A DNA stretch of 64,000 nucleotides from an uncultured Alphaproteobacteria bacterium (GCA_902826095.1 CADEDN010000011.1:28535-92534), one strand, 5' to 3'; positions 9,112 through 18,715 are shown, numbered from the stretch's first letter. Numbers and translations: made by a program. The notes: generated by a model from the letters alone, not told the origin.

Positions 9112-11168
9112 TGCTCCGGCGAAAGTTCAGGCGGCGACTCTTGAGGAGGCGCTGTTTCGGCCGTCCCTGTGACCTGCTGGATGAGACGCTCCAGGTCGGT
9201 CACCGGTCGGCCCGTGCGCAGCTGTTCGCGCGCGTTGATATAGTCCATTTTCTTGGCGGTGGTCGCGGCGGCGCTGACCCGATCGCGAATGATGGTCGGG
9301 CGGATGAACACCATCAGATTGCGGCGCTCGCGCGATCGCGAGGATGTCCTGAAGAGATTTCCGGCGACGGGGATGTCGCCTAGCAGCGGGACCTTGTCCT
9401 GGCTCTCTTGTTCATTGTGGTCGACGAGCCCGCCGATCACGAGGATGTCGCCATCGTCAACTAGCGCGGTCGTGGTGATTTCGCGCTTGTTGGTGATGAG
9501 ATCGGTCGATGAGTCGATAATCTGTCCGGCGACGCTTGAGGTTTCCTGCCGGATTTCCATCGTCACTGTGCCGCCTTCGTTGATCTGAGGCGTCACTTCC
9601 AGAATGACGCCGACCTGCTCGCGGCTGACCGTGCGGAAGCGATTGTCGAGATCGGCGCCGACCGCTTCGCCGGTCGTGATCGGGATTTCCTGTCCGACCG
9701 ACAACGTCGCTTCCTGATTGTCGAGCGTCACAATCGACGGGAAGGACAAGACGTTCGACTCGGTGTCGCGTTTCAGCGCCGACACCACGGCGCCGAACAC
9801 CGCGTCATTGCCGATTTTCCCGCCTGCCCCGCCGATAAATCCGTTCGTCGAAAGCAGCGAGGTGATCGCCGTATTGGCAAGCGTATTGCTCAGCGTTTGC
9901 CGCGAAGAGCCGCCCGTCGTCGGGGTGCTGCTTCCTTTCAGGATGTCTGGATCAAGCAGCAAAGCGCCGGCCGCCGCGAGAATGTTCGGCGTCGCGCTTG
10001 AAAAATTCGTCGCGGTGAATGGGACGATTTTTCCATCGGTCGGCGCGAGGAAATACTCAACCCCGAGCGCGCGCGCGGTCCTGTCCGTAATTTCGACGAT
10101 GATCGCTTCGATCTGCACCTGGGCGCGGCGGACGTCGAGCTGCTGCACGACCTTGCGCAGCGTCTGCTGGATGTTGGCGTCGCCGGAGATGATGACCGAA
10201 TTCGTCGCCTTGTGGAACGAGATATTGGCGCGAGCCGCCGACGCGGCGGCGGTCGGCGCCCCGCCTTCGGCCGCTTGCGCCGCCTGCGCTTCGGACTCGG
10301 CGTTGGCGATCTCTTTCAGGAGCTTCGACATTTCCTCGGCGTCGGCGTGATTGAGCGCGATCACCGAGAGGTCCGTCTGCTGACGGCCGATGCGGTCTAG
10401 CTCATTGACGACGCTGACAAGCCGGGACAGAATCTGCGGCTCCGCTCTGATGAGAATGCTGTTCGACGCGGCGACCGGCACGACCGAGACCTTGGAGGCG
10501 GAGGTCGCCCCCTCCTCCGAAATCTCCTGCGCGAGATTGGTGACGACGCGGGCGACTTCGGCGGCGGAAGCGTTTTCGAGCGGAATCGTCCGGTAGACGG
10601 TCGTGTCGCGATCGATCTGCGCGAGGACTTCGCGCATCCGTTCGATATTGTCTTTCGAGTCGACGAGAATGACGGCGTTGCCCGATCTCACCGGCGCGAC
10701 GACGCCGCGCTCTGAAATGATCTGCGACAGGTTCGCCGCCGCTTCGCGCGCATCGACATGATTGAGGCGGACGATCTGGGTGACGATGTCGCCCGCAGCG
10801 CCCTCGCCGACCGGGCCCGCCGCGCGCGAGCTTTCCTGCACCGGGATGATCTTGTAGCTGTTGTGATTGAGCGGCGTCGCGGTGAAACCGGTGACGCGCA
10901 GCGCCGCCTGGAAGAGCTCCCACGCTTCCTCGGCGCAAAGCCCGCCATTCGGTCCGGACTTGATCGTGATCTGGCCGGCGACGCGCGGATCGAGCACGAA
11001 TTTCTTGCCTGTCCGGAGCGCGATTTCGTCGACGACCGAGCGGATCTCGGCGTTTTCGAGATTGAGCGCCTCGCCGCAATTTTGGTCCTGCGCGGCGGCG
11101 GCGCCGGCGAGGGCGGAAGCGGCGCAAAGGAGGCCGGCAAGGCGTTTCATCCGGTTGATTCCATTCAT
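9108..11168 (-). CDS. gspD: type II secretion system secretin
   Basis: 686 residues. Signal peptide ending at AAAQ near residue 27, then the N0 domain, three secretin N-repeats (about 125-350), and the C-terminal secretin barrel with the signature VPLLGDIPVAGNLFR near 605-619. It forms the outer-membrane gate. A Cys in QNCGEAL pairs plausibly with LCAEEA in N0. An alternative ATG six codons in (MKRLAG) would also give a good signal peptide. The gap to gspC is 6 bases. Confidence 0.96.
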   Translation of the reverse strand: MNGINRMKRLAGLLCAASALAGAAAAQDQNCGEALNLENAEIRSVVDEIALRTGKKFVLDPRVAGQITIKSGPNGGLCAEEAWELFQAALRVTGFTATPLNHNSYKIIPVQESSRAAGPVGEGAAGDIVTQIVRLNHVDAREAAANLSQIISERGVVAPVRSGNAVILVDSKDNIERMREVLAQIDRDTTVYRTIPLENASAAEVARVVTNLAQEISEEGATSASKVSVVPVAASNSILIRAEPQILSRLVSVVNELDRIGRQQTDLSVIALNHADAEEMSKLLKEIANAESEAQAAQAAEGGAPTAAASAARANISFHKATNSVIISGDANIQQTLRKVVQQLDVRRAQVQIEAIIVEITDRTARALGVEYFLAPTDGKIVPFTATNFSSATPNILAAAGALLLDPDILKGSSTPTTGGSSRQTLSNTLANTAITSLLSTNGFIGGAGGKIGNDAVFGAVVSALKRDTESNVLSFPSIVTLDNQEATLSVGQEIPITTGEAVGADLDNRFRTVSREQVGVILEVTPQINEGGTVTMEIRQETSSVAGQIIDSSTDLITNKREITTTALVDDGDILVIGGLVDHNEQESQDKVPLLGDIPVAGNLFRTSSRSRERRNLMVFIRPTIIRDRVSAAATTAKKMDYINAREQLRTGRPVTDLERLIQQVTGTAETAPPQESPPELSPEQ

Positions 11169-11174
11169 TCGAAT

Positions 11175-12146
11175 TTAGTCATTCGGCGTCGCGACTGTTT
11201 CGTTGGGCATCGCGATCGTAATCGGCATGACGACGCCGTCGCGTTCAATGCTGAGGGTGACCGACGCTTTGCCCTGCGTCATCGCGATCGCTTCAAGGCC
11301 CCGTGCGATATCCCTGTCGATCGGCTGGTTGTCAACGGCGACGAGCTTGTCTCCCGGCTGAAGGCCAAGCGCTTCGAATTGCTCTGCGTCGTCGGCGGGC
11401 TGCAAGGTGAGCCGCATGCCGCCGACTTCGTCGGGTTCGGGCGTTGCGACGATGAGATGGCCGATCGCCGCCATGCCGTCGCCGGCATAAGCTTGGAGAT
11501 TTGGCGCCGGCGCTATCGGCTGAATGGCGGCGGCGGCGCTGTCGCGATTGATGAGGCGCAAGGCTTCGCGAACGCCGTTGCGAATGATCACGACATGATC
11601 GCGAAACACCTGCTCCAGGGTGACGCCCGCGGCGATCGTATCGCCGACCGCGAAGCGGCCCTGCTTTTCGTCGGGCGTCTTGATGATGGCCGTTCCGCCT
11701 TTGGCGTCGATCCAGGTGCCGTGCAGCGTCAGATTGAGCGTCGTTTCGGCAAGGTCCGCGCCGCTGTCGACCGGGGCCGCCGCCGCGGGCGCCGCTGATG
11801 TCCGGAACGGGTTGATCGGCCCGCTCGCCGCCGGCGCCGCCGCAGGCGCGATTTGTTGCGGCGCCGTGGGCGGAGCAATGACCGGTCCAAGGCCTCGATA
11901 CATGATCACCGGCAACAGGACGCCGATGCCGGCGACCAGAAGGAACTCAATCGCGCGAATGAGGCGAGGATTGCTGCGCGCCTTGCCGACGGTTCCGCGT
12001 TTCAGCGTCCCGGCGATGCGCTCGCGCGCAGCGCTTGCCGCCGCCCCGGACGCCCCGAAACGATCGATCCTGAAAACCGCCAAATCCGTTACCTGTACGC
12101 TTCGCGCCGATCCGGCGACCAATCGCCAGAAACGCAGCACTATCAA
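11175..12146 (-). CDS. gspC: type II secretion system protein C with PDZ domain
   Basis: 323 residues. A cytoplasmic N-terminus, one membrane segment near 66-86, a Pro/Ala-rich linker, the homology-region domain (NLTLHGTWID...) and a C-terminal PDZ domain (about 245-315). GspC links the inner platform to the secretin and helps choose substrates. It heads the operon. The start is TTG (12146) or GTG (12140), directly after an in-frame stop, with no clear ribosome site for either. Confidence 0.9.
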   Translation of the reverse strand: MIVLRFWRLVAGSARSVQVTDLAVFRIDRFGASGAAASAARERIAGTLKRGTVGKARSNPRLIRAIEFLLVAGIGVLLPVIMYRGLGPVIAPPTAPQQIAPAAAPAASGPINPFRTSAAPAAAAPVDSGADLAETTLNLTLHGTWIDAKGGTAIIKTPDEKQGRFAVGDTIAAGVTLEQVFRDHVVIIRNGVREALRLINRDSAAAAIQPIAPAPNLQAYAGDGMAAIGHLIVATPEPDEVGGMRLTLQPADDAEQFEALGLQPGDKLVAVDNQPIDRDIARGLEAIAMTQGKASVTLSIERDGVVMPITIAMPNETVATPND

Positions 12147-12220
12147 AAACTAAGCCGTTCGCCCATGGTTCAGCGAAAGACGCCGGCCTAATACCCCAAG
12201 ATAACGGTCGAGATTGTGAC

Positions 12221-12254
12221 AAATTCCCCAATATGTAGGCTTTTGAGGGAATTT
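12221..12254. promoter_or_regulatory. inverted repeat in the gspC/gspO divergent control region
   Basis: AAATTCCC (12221-12228) and GGGAATTT (12247-12254) are exact inverse complements 18 bases apart, in the 191-base gap between the divergent gspC and prepilin peptidase genes. It could be an operator for both transcripts or an RNA hairpin. No factor can be named. Confidence 0.45.
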
Positions 12255-12337
12255 GCCGCGCCTTTTCCGCCCCTTAGGGTAGAGTGTAACCTCCTGATTA
12301 CTCTTGAGAGCCGGTTTGCGCGGCCCCAGCGACCAAA

Positions 12338-13120
12338 ATGAACATCCCCCCCCTTTCACAGGCGGTCATCCTTGCCATCGCGGGCGTCGCTATCGGCAGC
12401 TTCCTAAACGTCGTGATCCATCGCGGCCCGGCGATGTGGCGGCTGATTGACGACGACAAGCGCGGAAACCTGATCGGCCCTGGATCTTACTGTCCATCCT
12501 GCAAAGCGCCGATAGAGGCGTTCCGCCTCGTCCCGATCATCAGTTTTGTCGCGCAACGCGGGCGATGCGCGGTCTGTGCGTCGCCGATTTCGCCCCGCTA
12601 TCCGCTGGTCGAGGCATTTGGCGGCGTCGTTGCACTGCTTGCCGTCTGCAGCTTCGGCGTGACCTGGTCGGCGCTCGCCGTCGCCTTGTTCGGCTTTGCG
12701 TTGATCGCGCTCGCCTTCATTGATCTCGAAACGGGGTATTTGCCGGACGCAATCACGCTGCCGCTGATCGCCGGCGGACTGATCGCCAATGCGTCGATTG
12801 AGATGGTTCCAATCGGCGACGCGCTGATCGGCGCCGTCGCGGGTTATGCCTCTCTGCAGGGGGTCGCAATCCTCTACAAGGCGCTGCGCGGCCGGGATGG
12901 GCTTGGCGAGGGCGATGCAAAACTTCTCGCAGCGATTGGCGCTTTCGGCGGATGGGCGATTTTGCCGGCGGTCGTGTTTGTCGGCGCCGCCGCGACGCTG
13001 ATGATCGTCGCGCTCCGCCGCACCGCATCGCTCGACCAGCCGATCCCCTTTGGCCCCGGCCTTTGCGCGGCAGCCTTCGCGGTCATCATAGCGGCGCGCC
13101 TCTTTTTCAGCGCCCCTTGA
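12338..13120 (+). CDS. gspO: prepilin leader peptidase / N-methyltransferase
   Basis: 260 residues of a polytopic membrane enzyme. It keeps the cytoplasmic zinc-binding pairs C52/C55 and C77/C80 and both aspartyl-protease motifs, FIDLETGYLPD (Asp129) and GEGDAKL (Asp193). It cleaves and N-methylates GspG-K; the CxxC pairs suggest the methylase-containing bifunctional form. It is divergent from gspC, so probably coregulated with the operon. Its end overlaps the convergent gene by 14 bases. Confidence 0.95.
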   Translation: MNIPPLSQAVILAIAGVAIGSFLNVVIHRGPAMWRLIDDDKRGNLIGPGSYCPSCKAPIEAFRLVPIISFVAQRGRCAVCASPISPRYPLVEAFGGVVALLAVCSFGVTWSALAVALFGFALIALAFIDLETGYLPDAITLPLIAGGLIANASIEMVPIGDALIGAVAGYASLQGVAILYKALRGRDGLGEGDAKLLAAIGAFGGWAILPAVVFVGAAATLMIVALRRTASLDQPIPFGPGLCAAAFAVIIAARLFFSAP

Positions 13121-13877
13121 ACAGCGGCTTGCGCTTTTGCATCAGCGCGGAGACCCCTTCGCGGCAATCTTCGGTCGTGATCGCAACATTCTGCAGCATC
13201 GCTTCAAGCGCCATGGCGTTGCGCAATCCCTCTTGCGCCGCCGCGCGAAACGTCCGCTTGGTGAGTTTCATCGCGATCGGCGCGCGCTCGGCGATCGATT
13301 GCGCCCATTCGACCGCGTTCGTCACAACTTCGGCATTCGGGACGACGCGATTGACAAGACCAAGCTCAAGGCAGCGTTTGGCGGAAATCTTTTCGGCTTC
13401 GATCGCCAGCTGATAAGCGCGCGAATAGCCGACTTCCTGCGTCAGCAGCCAGGAAAGGCCGCCGTCCGGAACAAGGCCGATATTGGCGAACGCGCTCATA
13501 AGATAAGCGTCCTCGCCAAGGACGCGCAGATCGCAAGTCAAAGCGAGAGTCATGCCGATGCCGGCGGCGGGCCCATTGATCGCCGCGATCACCGGCTTGT
13601 CGCAGGCCTGGATGACCGACAGGAACGCGCCATATTCGGCGTTCAGGACGTCTTCGATCGTGCGCGTTCCCATGACGTCCGTAATATCAGCGCCAGCGGA
13701 AAAGCCCCGCCCCTCGCCGGTGATCGCAAAGACCCGCACGGCCTTGTCGGCGGAGGCGCGCGCGACCGCATCGAGCAGATCCTTGCGCATCGCGGCGTCG
13801 AAGGCGTTCAGCGACTGCGGCCGGTTGAGCGTGATCAGTGCGACAGCGTCCGAGCGCATTTCATATTTGACGGTCAT
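13107..13877 (-). CDS. enoyl-CoA hydratase/isomerase, PaaG-like
   Basis: 256 residues from ATG 13875-13877, preceded by an AGGTAG ribosome site. Crotonase fold motifs: GRGFSAGADI (oxyanion) and NGPAAGIGMTLAL (second oxyanion). The first catalytic Glu of true hydratases is absent, while Asp stands in GLVPDGG, as in PaaG-type 1,2-epoxyphenylacetyl-CoA isomerases and enoyl-CoA isomerases. The C-terminus (ALMQKRKPLFKGR) is typical. No paa neighbours are present, so the substrate is open. Confidence 0.85.
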   Translation of the reverse strand: MTVKYEMRSDAVALITLNRPQSLNAFDAAMRKDLLDAVARASADKAVRVFAITGEGRGFSAGADITDVMGTRTIEDVLNAEYGAFLSVIQACDKPVIAAINGPAAGIGMTLALTCDLRVLGEDAYLMSAFANIGLVPDGGLSWLLTQEVGYSRAYQLAIEAEKISAKRCLELGLVNRVVPNAEVVTNAVEWAQSIAERAPIAMKLTKRTFRAAAQEGLRNAMALEAMLQNVAITTEDCREGVSALMQKRKPLFKGR

Positions 13878-14052
13878 TGGCTGGCTACCTCGTTCAATTT
13901 GACTGACTGCAATTGTCGCCGGAGCGGCCGGGCCCGCCAAGCCCCGGCGGCAGTCGCCGCCGCTGACAATTCAGCGAGGCCCGTCCCCGGCCGGCTGGCC
14001 TCGCCCCGGGGTTGGCGCTATCAGACGCGCGAACGAATAAGGGACCACCGCA

Positions 14053-15510
14053 ATGCCGCAAAGCCGCTTTTTCCGTGAAGATTGCTACATCGACGGCAAA
14101 TGGGTCGGCGGCCCCAATTCCGGCGGCGACCGGATCAAGGTGAACAACCCCGCGACCGGCGAGATCATCGGCTCCGTCCCGCGCTACGGGCGAAAGGAGA
14201 CTTCGGTCGCCATCGACGCGGCACACGCCGCTTTCCTGCTCTGGCGGGAGAAGCCCGCCGTCGAACGCGCTGAATTGTGCCGAAAATTCTATCAGGCCCT
14301 GATGGACAACCAGAAGGAGCTCGGCCGGATCCTGACGATCGAGATGGGAAAATCGCTAAAAGAAGCGATGGGCGAAGTCGCCTATGCCGCGAATTTCTTC
14401 CGCTGGTTCGGCGAGGAGGCGCGGCGCATCTATGGCGACGTCATCCCCTCGCCCTGGGCTGACAAACGCATCATCGTCACCAAAGAACCAGTCGGCGTCG
14501 TCGGCTCGATCACGCCGTGGAATTTCCCGACCGCGATGATCGCGAGAAAGGCCGCCGCCGCGCTCGGCGCCGGATGCACGATCGTCGCCAAGCCCGCGAG
14601 CCAGACGCCGTTCTCCGCGACCGCTTACGGCGTCATCGCCGATGATGTCGGCATTCCAAAGGGGGTCATCAACATCATCACCGGCAAGGCCGGCGAGATC
14701 GCCGACGAGATGTGCGAGAATCCAAAGGTCCGGAAGATCACCTTCACCGGCTCGACCGAGATCGGCAAGGACCTCGCCGCGAAGGCGATGAAATACATGA
14801 AGCGCGTGTCGATGGAGCTTGGCGGCAATGCGCCGGTCATTATCTTCGACGACGCGGACCTCGACCGCGCGGTCGAAGGGGCGATGATCTCGAAATACAG
14901 GAATTCCGGCCAGACCTGCGTCTGCGCCAATCGCATTCTCGTGCAGGCGGGCGTCTATGACCGCTTCGCCGAAAAATTCGCGGCGGCCGCCAAGAACCTC
15001 AAAGTCGGCGACGGCCTCGCGGAGGGAACCGAACAGGGCCCGCTGATCGACGACGCCGCGGTGACGAAAGTCGAGCAGCATATCGAGGATGCGACCTCGA
15101 AAGGCGCCAAAATCATCGCCGGCGGCAAGCGCCACGCGAAAGGCCTCTCATTCTTTGAGCCGACAGTGTTGCGCGACGTGACGCCTTCGATGCTGATCGC
15201 GAAGGACGAAACGTTCGGCCCGGTCGCGCCGCTCTTTAAATTCGAGACGGAAGAAGAAGCGATCCGGATGGCGAACGACACCGAATACGGGCTCGCCTCC
15301 TATTTCTTCACGAAGGATTTGGGCCGCGCCTTCCGCGTAATGGAGAAACTCGAATACGGCATGGTCGCGATCAATGAAGGCATCCTGTCGACCGAGGTCG
15401 CCCCCTTCGGCGGCGTCAAGGAGTCCGGCATGGGCCGCGAAGGCTCGAAATACGGCGTCGAAGATTACATCCACACGAAATATGCGCTGTTCGGCGGGCT
15501 GGGAAAGTAA
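14053..15510 (+). CDS. gabD: NAD(P)-dependent succinate-semialdehyde dehydrogenase
   Basis: 485 residues of an aldehyde dehydrogenase with the catalytic Cys289 in NSGQTCVCANR, general-base Glu255 in MELGGNAP and Asn157 in TPWNFP. The adjacent Cys291 and the PSPWADKRI region match GabD-type enzymes, which oxidise succinate semialdehyde to succinate in 4-aminobutyrate breakdown. No transaminase (gabT) is next to it. It is divergent from the PaaG-like gene across 175 bases. Closely related semialdehydes remain possible as substrate. Confidence 0.88.
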   Translation: MPQSRFFREDCYIDGKWVGGPNSGGDRIKVNNPATGEIIGSVPRYGRKETSVAIDAAHAAFLLWREKPAVERAELCRKFYQALMDNQKELGRILTIEMGKSLKEAMGEVAYAANFFRWFGEEARRIYGDVIPSPWADKRIIVTKEPVGVVGSITPWNFPTAMIARKAAAALGAGCTIVAKPASQTPFSATAYGVIADDVGIPKGVINIITGKAGEIADEMCENPKVRKITFTGSTEIGKDLAAKAMKYMKRVSMELGGNAPVIIFDDADLDRAVEGAMISKYRNSGQTCVCANRILVQAGVYDRFAEKFAAAAKNLKVGDGLAEGTEQGPLIDDAAVTKVEQHIEDATSKGAKIIAGGKRHAKGLSFFEPTVLRDVTPSMLIAKDETFGPVAPLFKFETEEEAIRMANDTEYGLASYFFTKDLGRAFRVMEKLEYGMVAINEGILSTEVAPFGGVKESGMGREGSKYGVEDYIHTKYALFGGLGK

Positions 15511-15572
15511 AGTAACGGCCTGTTCACCAATCCTAAAGATGCTCAAGGACTGAACCTTGTCCTGGAGTTCTG

Positions 15573-16709
15573 ATGCGCAAATTGACAGCGGCGGCCGCCG
15601 TCGCGTTGCTGCTCGCGGCTTGCGGCGCCAAGACTTTCACCAAACCGCCAACTGACGGCGCCGTCATCGGCATGGCGCGGCGGGACTTTCAGGACGACGG
15701 ACGCCGGACATGGGATAAGAAGGCGGCGCGGCCGCTGTCGACGATTGTCTGGTATCCCGCGGCCGACGACGCGAAAATGGCGGAAGTCGCGTTTCCGGCG
15801 GACGATCCCGTCTTCATCGGCGGCTGGGCGGCGAGCGACGCGACGATAGCGCCGGGCGATCGATTGCCGCTCGTCACGCTCTCCCACGGAGACGGCGGCT
15901 CGGCGCTGCAGATGATGTGGCTCGGCCGGCGGCTCGCCGCAAAAGGGTACATCGTCGCCGCCGTCGATCATCACGGCGATACGGCGGCGGAACCGAATCT
16001 TGATGTTCGCGGGTTTTTGATGCCATGGGAGCGCGCACGCGATATTTCCGCGATGATCGATCAGCTCATCGCCGACCCGACCTTTGGCCCGCGCATCGAC
16101 GCAGGGCGGATCGTCGGCGCCGGCTTTTCCCGCGGCGGCTACGCGATGGCGGCGCTCGCCGGCGGTGAGACGTCCCTCGCCCGCTTTCAGAAATTCTGCG
16201 CCAGCAGCGCGCGCGACGCGACCTGCGAGCCGCAGCCTGAGTTTCAGGACTCGCAGGCCGCATTCGACGACATGCTTCAAAATGACGCCGCAGTGCGTAT
16301 CGCGCTCGCGGATCACGCCGGCTCCTTCGCCGATCCTCGCATCAGATCGTTCGCGCTGCTCGCCCCGGCGCTCACGCAGGCTCTTACCGACGAAAGCTTG
16401 CTCAAGATTTCGGCGCCGATGCTGATCATCGCCGGAGACAAGGACGCCAAGGCGCCAATCGCCGCCAACGCGCGGCGGCTCGCCGACAAGGTGAGCGCCG
16501 CACGCCTCGAGCTTATCGCCGGCGCCGGCCACAATGTATTTCTTGACCAATGCGTGCCGAAGAAACAACGCACCGTGCGCGCCTGCCGCGACACCAGCGG
16601 CGCCGACCGCATGGCGATCCACGAGGAAACGGCCGCGCTTGTCGCCAGTCATTTCGAGGCGAGCCTTGCGGCGAAATCGCCGGCGACCGCGGCGTTAACT
16701 CTTCGTTAA
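15573..16709 (+). CDS. alpha/beta hydrolase lipoprotein (PAF-acetylhydrolase/dienelactone-hydrolase-like)
   Basis: 378 residues with lipobox LLAAC (Cys17). The hydrolase core shows an oxyanion-type loop VTLSHGDGG (101-109), nucleophile elbow GFSRGG (Ser186) and a C-terminal GAGHNVFLD carrying the probable catalytic His. Several Cys pairs in the mature part suggest disulfides, in keeping with export. A GGAG ribosome site precedes ATG 15573. The natural substrate cannot be read from sequence. Confidence 0.8.
   Translation: MRKLTAAAAVALLLAACGAKTFTKPPTDGAVIGMARRDFQDDGRRTWDKKAARPLSTIVWYPAADDAKMAEVAFPADDPVFIGGWAASDATIAPGDRLPLVTLSHGDGGSALQMMWLGRRLAAKGYIVAAVDHHGDTAAEPNLDVRGFLMPWERARDISAMIDQLIADPTFGPRIDAGRIVGAGFSRGGYAMAALAGGETSLARFQKFCASSARDATCEPQPEFQDSQAAFDDMLQNDAAVRIALADHAGSFADPRIRSFALLAPALTQALTDESLLKISAPMLIIAGDKDAKAPIAANARRLADKVSAARLELIAGAGHNVFLDQCVPKKQRTVRACRDTSGADRMAIHEETAALVASHFEASLAAKSPATAALTLR
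16695..16709 (+). promoter_or_regulatory. full CtrA-type box (TTAA-N7-TTAA)
   Basis: TTAA at 16695-16698 and at 16706-16709 are separated by exactly seven bases and followed by C, the consensus of the alphaproteobacterial cell-cycle regulator CtrA. The box overlaps the end of the preceding hydrolase gene and lies 54 bases upstream of the small gene at 16763, so it may control that gene. Confidence 0.55.
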
Positions 16710-16762
16710 CCGCCGCGAATCACTCTGCTTGTGTACATTCAGTAAGGCGGGGGCCTTGGGCG

Positions 16763-16960
16763 ATGCGGGCGCGGGCGGACGTGTCGGTGGAAGAACTCTT
16801 CAAGCGTCTCGGCGAAACGCCGATGACGCGCAAGGCGCGCGCGGACAGCGTGTTCCGGCGCCTGCGCGAAACTGAAGAGGACGAATTCCGCGGCTCCTTC
16901 ATCCGTGCGCCAATCAAGCCCAAACGCGCCGCCGCGGCGCCAAAGGCCAAAGAGAAGTAG
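16763..16960 (+). CDS. small basic protein of unknown function
   Basis: 65 residues, strongly charged: an amphipathic helical first half (SVEELFKRLGETP, then VFRRLRETEEDEF) and a Lys/Ala/Pro-rich tail. I do not recognise a family. The frame extends upstream into the previous gene, but the ATG at 16763 sits behind a G-rich stretch and downstream of a full CtrA box, which makes it the best start. Confidence 0.5.
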   Translation: MRARADVSVEELFKRLGETPMTRKARADSVFRRLRETEEDEFRGSFIRAPIKPKRAAAAPKAKEK

Positions 16961-17139
16961 CGCGCAGCCTTCGACCATGCCGGCGCGACTGGCGGCGGCA
17001 AAATCCCCAAATCAAGGAAATTTCCGCCCGGCCGCGCGTGCGAACGGCAATTTGGGCCGTCCGGCGGGATTCCTTCATTCCTTGACCCGTCAGCCTTTTC
17101 GGGCGCATGATTGGATAAATGCTCGCGCGGGGGCGGGTT

Positions 17140-18042
17140 ATGATCAGACTCTTTCGGATCACGGGGCTTTTGGCGGCGACGGCGGCCCTCGCGGCGTGCG
17201 CGACGAACGACCTGATTGTCGGCCATCTTGAGGTCGACCCGACGCAGGCGCCGGCAGGCTCTGTCATTGAGATCAGGTCCGAGGTCAGAAACGTCGGCGA
17301 CAAGGCCGTCTATCCGAGCATCGACCTCGGCATCTACGAGAGCGCGACCGAGTTCTTGCCGATCAAGGATTTCGACGGCTGGGCCGACGATGTCCCCCTG
17401 GCGCCCGGACAAACGCAGAGCGATGTCACCCGTGAAGCGATACCGACGACGCTTGCGCCTGGCGGCTATTTTGTTTGCGGCGACGCCGATCCCGAAAATC
17501 GCGTCAAGGAATCGAACGAGGACAACAACCGCCTCTGCACGCCGCTGACCATCGTTCCCGGAAAGCCGGTGAGCGCCGACCTTGTCGTCGACAAGATCAT
17601 TCCCGGTGATTTCGTCGAAGCGAGCCGGATCGTCACCGTCCGCATCCGCAACGCCGGCACGGCGACCGCCAATGGGCCGTTCCGCATCATGGCGTTCCGC
17701 CGCGCGCCGCGTCAGCCGCTTCTTCTCATCGAATGCGCGCTGACGGAAGGCCAGCTTTCGGCGGGAAGCCCATCCTCCTGCAACGATCTTGAATTTGACG
17801 GCGCGATCGCGCCAGGCGTTTCGAAAGACCTCACCGGCTATTTCGCGTATGTCGTCTCGAACGGCGCCGCATTCGTGCGCCAGCCGGTAAAGCCCGGCTA
17901 CAAGCCGCCGCTCGTCAGCCGGACGATCGACTTCATGGTCGACGGATGTTTCCCGCCGGATGACAGCCGCCCGGTTCATTGCCGGATCGAAGAGATCGAC
18001 GAGATCAACAATTTCAAGGAAGCGACTTTCAAGTCGCGTTAG
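17140..18042 (+). CDS. lipoprotein with CARDB-type repeats
   Basis: 300 residues with lipobox ALAAC near residue 20. The mature part holds two Ig-like CARDB/APHP-type modules, seen in the repeated pattern of an xxVRNVGD or VRIRNAGT strand and an Asn-rich closing turn (ESNEDNN, EIDEINN). These are extracytoplasmic beta-sandwich adhesion or ligand domains. A GTG/ATG choice exists; ATG 17140 follows GGGGGCGGG, while ATG 17119 would add seven residues. Function is unknown. Confidence 0.75.
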   Translation: MIRLFRITGLLAATAALAACATNDLIVGHLEVDPTQAPAGSVIEIRSEVRNVGDKAVYPSIDLGIYESATEFLPIKDFDGWADDVPLAPGQTQSDVTREAIPTTLAPGGYFVCGDADPENRVKESNEDNNRLCTPLTIVPGKPVSADLVVDKIIPGDFVEASRIVTVRIRNAGTATANGPFRIMAFRRAPRQPLLLIECALTEGQLSAGSPSSCNDLEFDGAIAPGVSKDLTGYFAYVVSNGAAFVRQPVKPGYKPPLVSRTIDFMVDGCFPPDDSRPVHCRIEEIDEINNFKEATFKSR

Positions 18043-18087
18043 GGCGCAACCGATTTATCTGCGACCAGCCGCCAGCGGCTGTAAGGA

Positions 18088-18645
18088 TCAGGGCTTTGCC
18101 AGCAGACACACCTGCCCGCGCCGCCAGGGCGTGAGATAGAGCGGCTTGCCAAGCGCGGCGATGGTCGGGTGGTACTCGGGCCGCTGCGCATCATGGATGA
18201 TCATGAGGCCCCCGCGGTCGAGAATCTCCCAGCCGGTTTCTATGCAGAATTTCCGCGCGCGTCCGTCGACGAAAATGCAGTCGAAGCCATGGCCGAGCGT
18301 TGTCGGGTGTTCGACATAATCCTTGAAAATGCTGCGATCGGACTCAGCGCGCTTGCGCCAGGCCTGGCGCGCGCCGCGGAAGAGACCGAAAAACTGGCGA
18401 TCGGGTTCGGGGCTCGACGGTTCTTTCAGATAATAGGAAAGCCGCGGGTCGTTCGCCGCCGCTTTCACTTTCTCGTACCAGAGGGGGTGGTGCTCAATCG
18501 ACACCATTTTTTCGATCGAGGCGTAGCGCTTCAGGAAGTCGATCGTCGAACCGCCTGAGCCCCATTCCAGAAAACGCGTCGGGGCGAGCGCGGCCAGCGC
18601 CGCGGCGATCTGCGAATATTCGACCGGGTCCATGTAGACGCGCAT
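18088..18645 (-). CDS. class I methyltransferase-like protein
   Basis: 185 residues with Rossmann-type methyltransferase features: FLEWGSGGST (about 25-34) as the SAM-binding glycine loop, VSIEHH ending strand 2 with an acidic residue, and FDCIFVDGRARKFC in the strand 4 region. The layout is like small uncharacterised methyltransferases associated with polysaccharide or surface biosynthesis, but nothing nearby supports that. Substrate unknown. Confidence 0.65.
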   Translation of the reverse strand: MRVYMDPVEYSQIAAALAALAPTRFLEWGSGGSTIDFLKRYASIEKMVSIEHHPLWYEKVKAAANDPRLSYYLKEPSSPEPDRQFFGLFRGARQAWRKRAESDRSIFKDYVEHPTTLGHGFDCIFVDGRARKFCIETGWEILDRGGLMIIHDAQRPEYHPTIAALGKPLYLTPWRRGQVCLLAKP

Positions 18646-18715
18646 TCGTCAGCCCCCGAGGGAAGATGCGCCGCCCCTTACACCGAGTTCGCGCCGGAGA
18701 AAACCGCGGCTGGCG

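Noticed and set aside
15543..16652. Minus-strand frame of 369 codons
   Set aside because: Antisense to the alpha/beta hydrolase, whose motifs are clear.
16720..17979. Minus-strand frame of 419 codons
   Set aside because: It is the shadow of the CARDB lipoprotein and small gene, which have signal peptide and ribosome sites; the shadow has neither.
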